Source: JBCBKL01 sp963922565 (lineage in GTDB: Bacteria > Pseudomonadota > Alphaproteobacteria > Rhodobacterales > Rhodobacteraceae). From it: a stretch of 64,000 nt of DNA. The notes beneath the pieces were generated by a model. The model worked only from the letters and a program-made list of their open reading frames with translations. It did no database searches and was not told the DNA's origin. The DNA lies in the NCBI GenBank assembly GCA_963922565.1, contig CAWUIQ010000003.1, positions 58,516-122,515 of the forward strand, read 5' to 3'. Within the stretch, counting starts at the first letter, position 1. The number at the start of each line of letters is the position of its first letter. Positions 45,807-53,653 of this stretch are shown piece after piece. A program made the translations under genes and the position numbers.

Positions 45807-46275
45807 AGATCAGATCTCCAATCGCTTTTTGCCAGGCCGGATCCGTCGAGCTTAGTGTGATGTCGCGAGTATCGTCCTCGTCTGCCTGTTGCAAAACAAT
45901 TTCCAACGCGTGTTTGGGATGGAATGGCCCCAGGCGGTCCGGCCATTCGATGATGCAGATATCGTTGTCCAGCGCTTCGGTCAGGCCAAGCTCCTCGATC
46001 TCGGACAGCGACGACAGCCGGTAGAGATCGACGTGCCAGAGGTCGCCCTTGCGGGTTTCATAGGTCTGAACGATCGTGAACGTCGGGGAGGGGATATCTT
46101 CGGGTTCCGACAGAATCGACCGGATCAGACTTCTGGCAAGATGGGATTTTCCGGCACCAACCGGACCGCTGAGAAGCACCGACATACCCGGTTGCAACAC
46201 ATCGCCAAGCCGTACTGCCAAGGCTGTGACATCCGCTTGGGTTTGCTGCCTCAGTTCAGTTGATCGCCCGTCCAT
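45799..46275 (-). CDS. tsaE: tRNA threonylcarbamoyladenosine biosynthesis ATPase TsaE
   Basis: ATPase needed with TsaB and TsaD to form t6A37 in tRNA. 158 residues: P-loop LLSGPVGAGKSHLARSL near residue 35, SPTFTIVQTYE, and HVDLYRLSSLSEIEELG, all standard TsaE blocks. The next genes, amgK and murU, overlap or abut it. The gene upstream on the same strand encodes the PAS protein. Confidence 0.94.
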   Translation of the reverse strand: MDGRSTELRQQTQADVTALAVRLGDVLQPGMSVLLSGPVGAGKSHLARSLIRSILSEPEDIPSPTFTIVQTYETRKGDLWHVDLYRLSSLSEIEELGLTEALDNDICIIEWPDRLGPFHPKHALEIVLQQADEDDTRDITLSSTDPAWQKAIGDLICD

Positions 46276-46319
46276 GTTGGCAAGGTACTGTGCCGATGGG
46301 CAGCCGCAAGTTCAAACGA

Positions 46320-47852
46320 TCAGGCGCCGCTTTCTTCAACCATGGGGATCGATGCGTCCAAATCAGTCGATGGGTCCTTGAAGCGGACCACGGTGGCACC
46401 CGTGGCGATGGGGGTCAGGCACAGCAACAGGCTTCGGCTTGCACCAAGTTCGATGCGGGATTCCCAAGGAACCCGCTCGGTCACTCGAAGAACGAAGTCT
46501 CTCACCTCGTCCCAATCTGTTCCATGATCGCTTTCTTTATCCCAAACAGAAACAGCGTCATGGATCGTGATGTCGGCAAAGCTGGTGTCCGGATCCTGTT
46601 TCCACAGCGTTCGGTAGGCCGCGTTGCAGAACGCCAGAACACCGGCGGACGTAAAAACTGCGATCCCATCTTCGAGGGTGTCCAGAAGAGACTGACCTAG
46701 CTCGAGTTCGGCGCGGAAATTGCGGGTCAGTGATACCTCTGCGGTTACATCTTCGATGAGGAACGCTATGGCCCCATCGGGATGCGGTCGACCGGTCACC
46801 CGATAGGTCTGTCCCGTCGGCAATGTCCATGTTTCCTGATGATGACCGTCGGATGCCGCCGCGATGAGATCCGAGATCTTTTGCCGCCAGTCAGAATAGT
46901 TCTTTGGCTCGGGCATCATCCTTTTGTCGCGGAGCCGATCAAAAAAGCTGAGCATATCAGGCCGACTGCTCAGAACTTCGGGCGGCAACGATGTCAGATC
47001 GACAAGGGCGGGGTTGAACAGGGCGAGGCGCTGTTCCCGGTCAAAGATCGCAAGTCCGATGGATAGCTGCGCAAACGTCTTGGCCAGCGTCTGAACAAAG
47101 TTGCGTTGGGCGATATCCGCCTTGATGACCGCACTGATGTCGATTGCGTGAAAGACCACGCCGTTTTCGCAGATCGAGGCCGTGATGTCATACCAGAGCG
47201 ACTGGTCCGAGCCGTCTTTCGTGGTCGACGTGCGCGTGTTCAGCGGCGGATTGGGGTTTTTGGACAGGTCGGCAAAAAGCGGAAATTCAGGATCAGGATC
47301 CTTTCCTTTCGCGATCCGGTACAGATCGTCATATGCCGTGTTGTTCCATTCAACCTGCCCGTCGCTTCCCATAAGCCAGATCGGATATGGTGCAGTTTCT
47401 GCCGCCGCGGTGAGCGATGTCACCTGTCGCTTCAATGTGTCGATTTGATACTGGTCTGTTGGATCCGGCGTCGAGGCGTTCAGAACGCTTACGCGTGTCA
47501 TACCGTCCGTCCGGGTGATCGAAACACTGCCCGCATTGCCATCCCCGACCGGCTTTAGGGTGAGCGATGCGCCATCGATGATTTCCTCGCAATGCGGAAA
47601 GTCTGGAAAACGGGGTAGCAACGTTTTTCGCAGAGCGTCCCAATCATGCGGCGCCGAATGATCCCGCAGTATCTTGCGCCCATGTCTGTCCGCATGTTCA
47701 AGGTCCGGGCCCTTGAACAGAAACGCGACCTCGTCTGGGGCAGACTGGTCGGCGCGCATCTCGGCTCTGGTGGGTTTCGCCAAGACAAATACGGCAAATA
47801 CGGATGCGCCGATCGCGAATACCAGGATTGTGACAACGTCCAGAGCGGTCAC
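46320..47852 (-). CDS. Membrane-anchored triple-PAS protein, possible DivL
   Basis: 510 residues, GTG start. One N-terminal membrane helix (about 4-24, DVVTILVFAIGASVFAVFVL) is followed by a basic linker and three PAS-like modules: near 150-190 (PIWLMGSDGQVEWNNTAYDD), 270-320 (SIGLAIFDREQRLALFNPAL) and 395-440 (LEDGIAVFTSAGVLAFCNAAY). I find no H-box and no HATPase motif, so it cannot be a conventional kinase. Architecture and its place beside regB/tsaE suggest the rhodobacterial DivL, which steers the CckA-ChpT-CtrA phosphorelay; this is inference from recall of Rhodobacter gene order. A perfect CtrA box lies about 50 bp upstream of the GTG. Confidence 0.7.
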   Translation of the reverse strand: MTALDVVTILVFAIGASVFAVFVLAKPTRAEMRADQSAPDEVAFLFKGPDLEHADRHGRKILRDHSAPHDWDALRKTLLPRFPDFPHCEEIIDGASLTLKPVGDGNAGSVSITRTDGMTRVSVLNASTPDPTDQYQIDTLKRQVTSLTAAAETAPYPIWLMGSDGQVEWNNTAYDDLYRIAKGKDPDPEFPLFADLSKNPNPPLNTRTSTTKDGSDQSLWYDITASICENGVVFHAIDISAVIKADIAQRNFVQTLAKTFAQLSIGLAIFDREQRLALFNPALVDLTSLPPEVLSSRPDMLSFFDRLRDKRMMPEPKNYSDWRQKISDLIAAASDGHHQETWTLPTGQTYRVTGRPHPDGAIAFLIEDVTAEVSLTRNFRAELELGQSLLDTLEDGIAVFTSAGVLAFCNAAYRTLWKQDPDTSFADITIHDAVSVWDKESDHGTDWDEVRDFVLRVTERVPWESRIELGASRSLLLCLTPIATGATVVRFKDPSTDLDASIPMVEESGA

Positions 47853-47901
47853 TGTCGGCAGCCTCTGTTGAACAAACAGTCTTAACCTTTGCCATCTATC
47901 G

Positions 47902-47916
47902 TTAATAAGTGGTTAA
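47902..47916. promoter_or_regulatory. CtrA binding box upstream of the PAS protein gene
   Basis: TTAATAAGTGGTTAA, a perfect TTAA-N7-TTAA match to the alphaproteobacterial CtrA consensus. It lies in the 73-bp gap between the PAS gene (start 47852) and the regB stop (47926), 49-63 bp upstream of the PAS start codon. Confidence 0.65.
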
Positions 47917-47925
47917 GTGGCGTGG

Positions 47926-49326
47926 TTATTCGGCCACAATCTGTTGGTTTTCGCCCAAGGGAACAGGGTGCGCGCCTCCCCGAGCGTCAATGGTTTCCCT
48001 TGGCCAGATAACCTCGACGATGGCGCCGATCTTTGAACTTGGGGAGCCGTCCCCCGAATAGGGGTTCGTTCCGTTGGCAAAAGACAGTTCCGCGCCCGAT
48101 CGTTCCAACAGCGTTTTGGCGATGAACAGCCCCAGTCCCATCCCCATGTATTCGGGTCGCTGAACTGAATCGACGCTGGATCTGCGGCGGCGTACGAACG
48201 GATCGCCAATGCGTCCAAGCAGATGAGGGGGAAATCCCTGCCCATCATCCATGATCCGCAGCGAAATCGCATCTGCTGTCCAATGTGCCTCGATCCAGAC
48301 CGTCGTACTGGCAAAATCGACCGCATTCTGAACGAGGTTTCTCAATCCGTGAATGATTTCCGGTTTTCTCAGGATGCTTGGCTGTTCGATCTGATCGCCA
48401 GCCTCGGGGTCGAGCGTATATTTGATGACCTTGCCGCGGTCAGCGTGGGGCGCTGCTGCTTCGTGAACCACGCTCATCAGTGGTGCCTGCCGGAGGTGTA
48501 GATCATCTTTGCCTGCGCGACCCATGTCACGAAGGATATCGCGACAGCGATCGGCCTGTTCGCGGATCAGTTCGGCATCCTCGCGCAGCTCAGGCCGGTC
48601 GTCGAGTTCTTCGATCAGCTCGGCGCTTGTCAGCTTGATCGTCGCCAGTGGTGTGCCAAGCTCATGCGCCGCCGCGGCGACGACCCCGCCCAGGTCTGTC
48701 AGCTTTTGCTCGCGCGCGAGCGCCATTTGCGTTGCCGACAACGCGTCGGCCATCGAATGCATCTCGGATGTTACCCGGCGCGAATAGGCTCCGATAAAGC
48801 AGATTGCGATGACAAGAGCGGTCCAGTTCCCGAAAACAAAGATGTCCGGCATCCTGAGGATAAAGCCCTGCTCTGTCCGAAGCGGCAGATGAAACTCTGA
48901 AAGAATGGTCACGAGTGTTATCGCCGTTGCGCCCAGCAGCAGTGTTGACCGCGTTGTCAAAACAGCGGCCGAGATACTGACAGGGCCAAGCAGCAGCAAA
49001 GCAAAGGGATTGTGCAACCCGCCCGTCAAGAACAAGAGGAACCCCAGCTGCAGAAGGTCAAACATGACCATCAACAGGTTCTCGGTCTCGCTCAGCCGCT
49101 TGTTTTCGGGAAATACGAAGATGGCGATCAGGTTGCCGATGACCGAAACACCAACCGCCAGATAGCAAAGACCGATCTCCAGCTGCAGGCCGTAAAGCCT
49201 TTGCGCGACGGTCAACGCAACGAGCTGCCCGACGATTGCGACCCAGCGCAACAAGATAAGGGTGCGCAGACGGATCCAGCTGGATCGCTGCTGCCCCGTC
49301 AAAAGGTCGAGATCTGATTGAGCCAT
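47926..49326 (-). CDS. regB: Redox sensor histidine kinase RegB (PrrB)
   Basis: Membrane kinase that phosphorylates RegA when oxygen is low, activating photosynthesis, CO2 and N2 fixation genes. 466 residues from ATG 49326 (the open frame extends further upstream but into the divergent senC leader). Six membrane segments fill residues 20-180, with the ubiquinone-binding loop TGGLHNPFALLLLGP at 101-115. The phosphoacceptor is His221 in AAAAHELGTPLATIK, and the redox-active cysteine is Cys261 in ADRCRDILRDMG; these correspond to His225 and Cys265 of the R. capsulatus protein. HATPase motifs NLVQNAVDFA and MGLGLFIAKTLLE follow. Confidence 0.96.
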   Translation of the reverse strand: MAQSDLDLLTGQQRSSWIRLRTLILLRWVAIVGQLVALTVAQRLYGLQLEIGLCYLAVGVSVIGNLIAIFVFPENKRLSETENLLMVMFDLLQLGFLLFLTGGLHNPFALLLLGPVSISAAVLTTRSTLLLGATAITLVTILSEFHLPLRTEQGFILRMPDIFVFGNWTALVIAICFIGAYSRRVTSEMHSMADALSATQMALAREQKLTDLGGVVAAAAHELGTPLATIKLTSAELIEELDDRPELREDAELIREQADRCRDILRDMGRAGKDDLHLRQAPLMSVVHEAAAPHADRGKVIKYTLDPEAGDQIEQPSILRKPEIIHGLRNLVQNAVDFASTTVWIEAHWTADAISLRIMDDGQGFPPHLLGRIGDPFVRRRRSSVDSVQRPEYMGMGLGLFIAKTLLERSGAELSFANGTNPYSGDGSPSSKIGAIVEVIWPRETIDARGGAHPVPLGENQQIVAE

Positions 49327-49414
49327 TATGTCACGACACGATCTGTTGATCTTGGATCGGCCACCGGGATGCGTATCTAGGGGCCAAAGCGTATTGCCTG
49401 TTCGGAGGATAAAG

Positions 49415-50023
49415 ATGATGCGGATGTTCGCAAGTCTGGCCATTTTGGCGGTGATCGGCGGTTTGGGTGCGACCTGGTTCCTCACCCGCGGCGGCGACAA
49501 CGAATTTGCGCAATGTACGGGCGGATCGATCGCTGGTGGTGATATCGGCGGTCCCTTCACCCTCGTGAACAGCGCTGGCGACACGGTGACAGACGCGGAC
49601 GTGATTACCGAGCCGAGCCTTGTTTACTTCGGCTATACGTTCTGCCCTGATGTCTGTCCCCTGGATACGGCCCGCAATGCCGAGGCGGTCGATCTGCTGG
49701 CCGAAAAAGGCCATTCAACCACACCCGTTTTCATCTCGATCGACCCCAACCGCGACACGCCGGACGTCGTTGGTGATTTTGCCTTTAACCTGCATGAAAA
49801 GATGATCGGGTTGACCGGTTCACCGGAACAGGTCGCAGCGGCCAGTTCGGCCTACAAGACCTATTACAAGGCGCAGCCAGCGGATGACGAATATTATCTG
49901 GTCGATCACTCGACTTTCACCTATCTGGTGATGCCCGAACATGGCTTTGTCGATTTCTTCCGTCGCGATGTCAGTGCGGAACAAATGGCAGAGCGCGTGA
50001 GTTGTTTTATCGACGCAACCTAG
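49415..50023 (+). CDS. senC: SenC/Sco1/PrrC copper chaperone for cytochrome oxidase
   Basis: Membrane-anchored thioredoxin-like protein that delivers copper to cytochrome oxidase and affects RegB signalling. 202 residues from ATG 49415 (ggagg 6 nt upstream). N-terminal anchor MFASLAILAVIGGLGATWF, then the copper motif GYTFCPDVCPLD (CxxxC) near residue 80 and the distal His in LVDHSTFTYLV. It is divergent from regB and precedes regA by 97 bp, the order seen in Rhodobacter. Confidence 0.94.
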   Translation: MMRMFASLAILAVIGGLGATWFLTRGGDNEFAQCTGGSIAGGDIGGPFTLVNSAGDTVTDADVITEPSLVYFGYTFCPDVCPLDTARNAEAVDLLAEKGHSTTPVFISIDPNRDTPDVVGDFAFNLHEKMIGLTGSPEQVAAASSAYKTYYKAQPADDEYYLVDHSTFTYLVMPEHGFVDFFRRDVSAEQMAERVSCFIDAT

Positions 50024-50046
50024 CAGACCAATCTCGCTTTGCCGGT

Positions 50047-50075
50047 TTGACGCAACGCCTCATCGGGGCCATAGT
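50047..50075 (+). promoter_or_regulatory. Possible sigma-70 promoter of regA
   Basis: TTGACG (50047-50052), a 17-bp spacer and CATAGT (50070-50075), about 45 bp upstream of the regA ATG, within the senC-regA gap. Confidence 0.4.
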
Positions 50076-50120
50076 CAACCCTCAGAAAACCCATGAGAAT
50101 TGGGAACCGGAGGAGAACGA

Positions 50121-50675
50121 ATGCCGGACACAGCCCTGACCGAGATTGGCGAAGATAAATCGCTGTTATTGGTCGACGATGACGAACCGTTTTTGCGCAG
50201 GCTTGCGAAGGCGATGGAAAAGCGTGGTTTTGAGATCGAGACCGCCTCGTCCGTCGCAGGTGGCAAGGCCATCGCAACCGCAAGGCCGCCGGCATTCGCA
50301 GTTGTCGATCTGCGCCTCGAAGACGGCAATGGGCTGGATGTCGTCGAAGTTCTTCGCGAACGGCGGCCCGATGCCCGCGTCGTTGTGCTTACGGGCTACG
50401 GTGCGATCGCCACCGCTGTTGCCGCGGTCAAGATCGGTGCAACCGACTATCTTTCAAAACCTGCCGATGCGACCGACATCATGAATGCGCTTCTGGCACG
50501 GGGTGATGAAATGCCGCCACCACCGGAAAATCCGATGAGCGCAGACCGCGTTCGGTGGGAACACATCCAGCGCGTTTACGAGCTGTGCGACCGCAATGTC
50601 AGCGAAACGGCACGGCGCCTAAACATGCATCGGCGCACTCTGCAGCGGATCCTGGCAAAGCGATCACCGCGCTAA
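50121..50675 (+). CDS. regA: Redox response regulator RegA (PrrA)
   Basis: Phosphorylated by RegB; activates photosynthesis and respiration genes. 184 residues, the exact length known for the R. capsulatus protein, from ATG 50121 with ribosome binding site aggaga. The receiver has LLLVDDDEPF and the phosphoacceptor Asp63 in FAVVDLRLEDGNGLDV. A proline linker (MPPPPENP, about 133-140) leads to the Fis-type helix-turn-helix NVSETARRLNMHRRTLQRIL at the C-terminus. hvrA, which follows regA in Rhodobacter, is absent here. Confidence 0.97.
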   Translation: MPDTALTEIGEDKSLLLVDDDEPFLRRLAKAMEKRGFEIETASSVAGGKAIATARPPAFAVVDLRLEDGNGLDVVEVLRERRPDARVVVLTGYGAIATAVAAVKIGATDYLSKPADATDIMNALLARGDEMPPPPENPMSADRVRWEHIQRVYELCDRNVSETARRLNMHRRTLQRILAKRSPR

Positions 50676-50692
50676 GCCGTCCCGATGCCCGG

Positions 50693-51178
50693 TCAAAGGT
50701 CGTAGCGTTTCAGAACTTTGTCGACCAGCTGCCCGTCTGAGAGCTCGTAACCCTCGATCCGCCCGTAATCCGCAAAGCCGCGTGACTGGTAGTAGATCAA
50801 TCCGCCCTCGTTGTCGGCGCGGATGTTGGCGTTGATCCAAGCATAGCCAAGGTTCTTTGCCGCCTTTTTCGTCGCTTCAAAAAGCGATGATCCGATACCC
50901 AGACCTGTCCTGCCGATTTGGACGAATGTCGCGATTTCCGCGGCATCTTCGGGCAGATAGGTGGCTGGTGCGATCCATTGGAACCCAACAACTTTCTCGG
51001 CGCCGTCAAGTGCCACATGCCAGGCGGAACGGTCTGGGCTGCTCTGCATCCGCTCTATCATGTCCTTGCCGGTTACCGGCGTCGTGAGCGCGGTCGTGCC
51101 ACCCTGCTTTATGATCTCGTTCAGCAGGGTCGCCATGGATCCCGCGTCGAGCGAGATCGCTTTGCGTACATTGATCAT
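50693..51178 (-). CDS. GNAT family N-acetyltransferase
   Basis: 161 residues from ATG 51178, which overlaps the HD gene stop as ATGA. GNAT features: a beta strand KVVGFQWIAPATYLP, then TFVQIGRTGLGIGSSLFEATKKAA (acetyl-CoA binding, Q/RxxGxG/A as GRTGLGIG) and ANIRADNEGGLIYYQSRGFADYG. Substrate unknown. The frame is open upstream through the HD gene but that is a shadow. Confidence 0.82.
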   Translation of the reverse strand: MINVRKAISLDAGSMATLLNEIIKQGGTTALTTPVTGKDMIERMQSSPDRSAWHVALDGAEKVVGFQWIAPATYLPEDAAEIATFVQIGRTGLGIGSSLFEATKKAAKNLGYAWINANIRADNEGGLIYYQSRGFADYGRIEGYELSDGQLVDKVLKRYDL

Positions 51179-51765
51179 GTCTTTGCCATCAGTTCCTGGT
51201 GACGCGCTGTATAGGCCAGTCGGGTTTCGACCGGAGGGCGCAGCACGATTGTCAGCCCTTCGATCACGCCGGGGTCGGGTCGGCCGAAGAACTTGGTCGC
51301 CTCGCGTTCGGTAAAGCCCGCGATTTGGATGGCTTCCATCCATGCGCTGATCTTGTCGGCCTTCTTGATCTTGCGTTTAATCGTTTGCGGCACCCGCGCA
51401 GGCAATCCAAAACGCAGGTGAATGGCGGAGGCCAGCCGGTCATCCAGCTCTCCATATCCGGGACCGACGGCTGCCTTGACCGGTGAAATCATGTCGCCAA
51501 TGACATATTCCGGCGCGTCATGCAGCAGTGCGGCCAGTCGCCATTTTGGCGGCTCGCCTGGTGCAAGGCGGGCAAACAAGGTTTCGACCAGAAGGGAGTG
51601 TTCAGCGACCGAATAGGCATAGTCGCCTTCGGTTTGCCCGTTCCATCGCGCAACAAAGGCCAAGCCATGAGCGATATCTTCTATCTCGATATCCATCGGC
51701 GTCGGGTCCAGAAGATCAAGGCGACGACCCGACAACATGCGCTGCCATGCCCGGGCCTGTTTCAT
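51175..51765 (-). CDS. HD domain hydrolase, YfbR 5'-nucleotidase-like
   Basis: 196 residues. His/Asp motifs AEHSLLVETL near residue 52 and LLHDAPEYVIGDM near residue 82 form the HD metal site. A C-terminal Lys-rich helix (TIKRKIKKADK) follows. The HD fold with HDAPE resembles YfbR-type deoxynucleoside 5'-monophosphatases, though the activity is inferred. It is in a leftward string with the GNAT gene (overlap) and the GT8 gene upstream (overlap 4 bp). Confidence 0.8.
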   Translation of the reverse strand: MKQARAWQRMLSGRRLDLLDPTPMDIEIEDIAHGLAFVARWNGQTEGDYAYSVAEHSLLVETLFARLAPGEPPKWRLAALLHDAPEYVIGDMISPVKAAVGPGYGELDDRLASAIHLRFGLPARVPQTIKRKIKKADKISAWMEAIQIAGFTEREATKFFGRPDPGVIEGLTIVLRPPVETRLAYTARHQELMAKT

Positions 51766-52748
51766 CGTGACCCCGCCGGCGCGATCACGTCATAGGCTCC
51801 GTTGAACCGGTCGAGATACCGCGCCGTTCGCCCTGCGGACGCGGCATGCTTCAGCAGTGTTTTAATCTGCCGCCCGGGGTCGCGGAGTGGGCGTTTCGGA
51901 ACTGTCACCGTCTGATCAGGAAAGTGGCTTGCACAGAAATCGGCATATGCTCTGTTCAGTTCCAAAGGCATCTGCCCCTTCTCGTCGTTCCACGGTTTCG
52001 ATGATCCAATGAAGTGAAGGATGTGCGCGTCTTCCATCAAGGCGAACAAGCGAGACGCCCATGTAAACTGCCAGTTCCAGAGCGGTGAAAGCTCGGCCCA
52101 GTCACCGCGCAACACGCAATTCAGCAGTGTCTGGTCATGGCCGATCAGCCGATCCTTGTGTTCTAGACCGAAGCTAACGCAGCGATCTTCAAGGGCAGCT
52201 TGGTTGAATGCTGCCGTATCGATCAACAGGACGCCAGAGTTGAAGTACGGTGCCGTGCCCCACCCAAAGCGCTTGAACTGCTTTGGCGTTCGGTTTGGTG
52301 TGCGCCATTGGGGATTGTCACGAACGGCTGCGATGGCATGGCCTTTCATGTCCACATCAAGCAGGTGGGATACATCGCCGTGTCGAAAACAGATGTCCGA
52401 GTCGAGATACAACAACCGGTCATATTCTGCAGCCAACGCATTTGGTAAAGCGAGCCTGAGATAGGCGGCGTGTGTTCGTCTGGCATCCAGACGCAGGCCG
52501 CTGAAACGATCGGCGATGTCGACATTGATCAAGCGAAGCACGAACCGGTCGAGCGTCTTCGGCAATGACAATGGTGCATCGGAACAGAGGCAGATGTCGA
52601 AATCGCGATCGGGGTGGGCCGAGGCAATTTGGCTTGCGGCAAGACACGCGAAAGCAAGGTAATTCTGGTCGCAGCAAAACACGACCGCCTTGCGCGCTCG
52701 GGCTGGTTCGGATGCCGAAAAGGTGGTCGACGGCGTCGAAGAATGCAC
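51762..52748 (-). CDS. Glycosyltransferase family 8 protein
   Basis: 328 residues, GTG start. GT8 features: VVFCCDQNYLAFACLAASQI at the N-terminal Rossmann-like fold, the DxD-type sequence YDRLLYLDSDICF near residue 115, and YFNSGVLLIDTAAF, then HFIGSSKPW near residue 250. GT8 enzymes transfer sugars to polysaccharides or lipopolysaccharide. It lies beside an FkbM methyltransferase, a pair that fits surface-glycan modification (inference). Confidence 0.87.
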   Translation of the reverse strand: MHSSTPSTTFSASEPARARKAVVFCCDQNYLAFACLAASQIASAHPDRDFDICLCSDAPLSLPKTLDRFVLRLINVDIADRFSGLRLDARRTHAAYLRLALPNALAAEYDRLLYLDSDICFRHGDVSHLLDVDMKGHAIAAVRDNPQWRTPNRTPKQFKRFGWGTAPYFNSGVLLIDTAAFNQAALEDRCVSFGLEHKDRLIGHDQTLLNCVLRGDWAELSPLWNWQFTWASRLFALMEDAHILHFIGSSKPWNDEKGQMPLELNRAYADFCASHFPDQTVTVPKRPLRDPGRQIKTLLKHAASAGRTARYLDRFNGAYDVIAPAGSR

Positions 52749-52837
52749 TGCTTCAATGTCCGTGTTCTGATCTCTTCAGCGGTATTAGTCACGAAAGACC
52801 GTCGCGTGCAACGGGACGCGCTTGGGTGGACCTGCCG

Positions 52838-53542
52838 CTATGAGTGAAGGTCGAGATCGACGGCTGCCTCTGGAACGGCATAGATATGATTGCTGTGTAT
52901 CGCCCCGAGATGTTCGTATCCAAGCGATCCGAACTGACGGCGTATCCAGTGTTTTCGTTCGAATGCCTCGAGGATCAAGATCGGCTTGCAGCGGTGAAGT
53001 ATGGCCCCGGCGCCCAAGACCGCTGACAGTTCGTGACCCTCGACATCCAGTTGAATGATCGAAACATGACGATCGTCGGGCACGGCGTCGTCCAATCGAA
53101 TGGAATCGACCGATACAAAACCGGGATCGCCCTCGATGCCCGATCGCACATGACTGAGGCCGCCCAAGGCCTCGCCCCCCGATGAATGGGTGCGCAGCTG
53201 GACGGTGCCGGACGCCTCGGACACGGCCGCGTGCGTCAGCGTCACGTTCATAAGTCCGTTCAGCTTGATGGTCTCGCGCGCATGTTGATACGAGCGCGGG
53301 TTCGGTTCAAAGGCCCATATTCTGGCGCCGTCTGCCATGTTTTTTGAAAGACCGGGCAGGAAATCACCAAAAAAGGTGCCGGCATGGACAATGTCACCCT
53401 CGCCAGCATGGGCACGCATGAACGCAATGGTCTCGGGTTCGTAGACCTTTCCGCTTAGCACGCGTTTAACTGCGGGGCGGTGCGAGAGGTCCCCCGGAAC
53501 GTGGTATTTTCCGTACACGTTCTTTGCAATTACTCCGTCCAC
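52838..53542 (-). CDS. FkbM family SAM-dependent methyltransferase
   Basis: 234 residues from GTG 53542. SAM-binding features GDIVHAGTFFGDFLPGLSK near residue 50 and IWAFEPNPRSYQ near residue 75, then RLDDAVPDDRHVSIIQLDVEGHELSAVLGA (the QLDVEGHE block of FkbM proteins). The family O-methylates sugars or other small acceptors. The SAM product SAH would be cleared by AhcY, encoded divergently next door, though no specific link is needed. Confidence 0.85.
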   Translation of the reverse strand: MDGVIAKNVYGKYHVPGDLSHRPAVKRVLSGKVYEPETIAFMRAHAGEGDIVHAGTFFGDFLPGLSKNMADGARIWAFEPNPRSYQHARETIKLNGLMNVTLTHAAVSEASGTVQLRTHSSGGEALGGLSHVRSGIEGDPGFVSVDSIRLDDAVPDDRHVSIIQLDVEGHELSAVLGAGAILHRCKPILILEAFERKHWIRRQFGSLGYEHLGAIHSNHIYAVPEAAVDLDLHS

Positions 53543-53653
53543 TGGCCTTTACCCTCCTGCCCGTTTTGCGTTGTTGTCGCGGGTCACTTCTCTGTCGTTG
53601 CCGCTTGTACCGTTCGGTGCTAGGTGGGCGCGAAACAGAACCGGAGCTTAAGC

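Noticed and set aside
53543..53653. Possible SAM/SAH riboswitch upstream of ahcY
   Set aside because: I compared the leader with the short SAM/SAH pseudoknot and the SAH-riboswitch conserved bases from memory; the required stem pairing and loop bases were not found.
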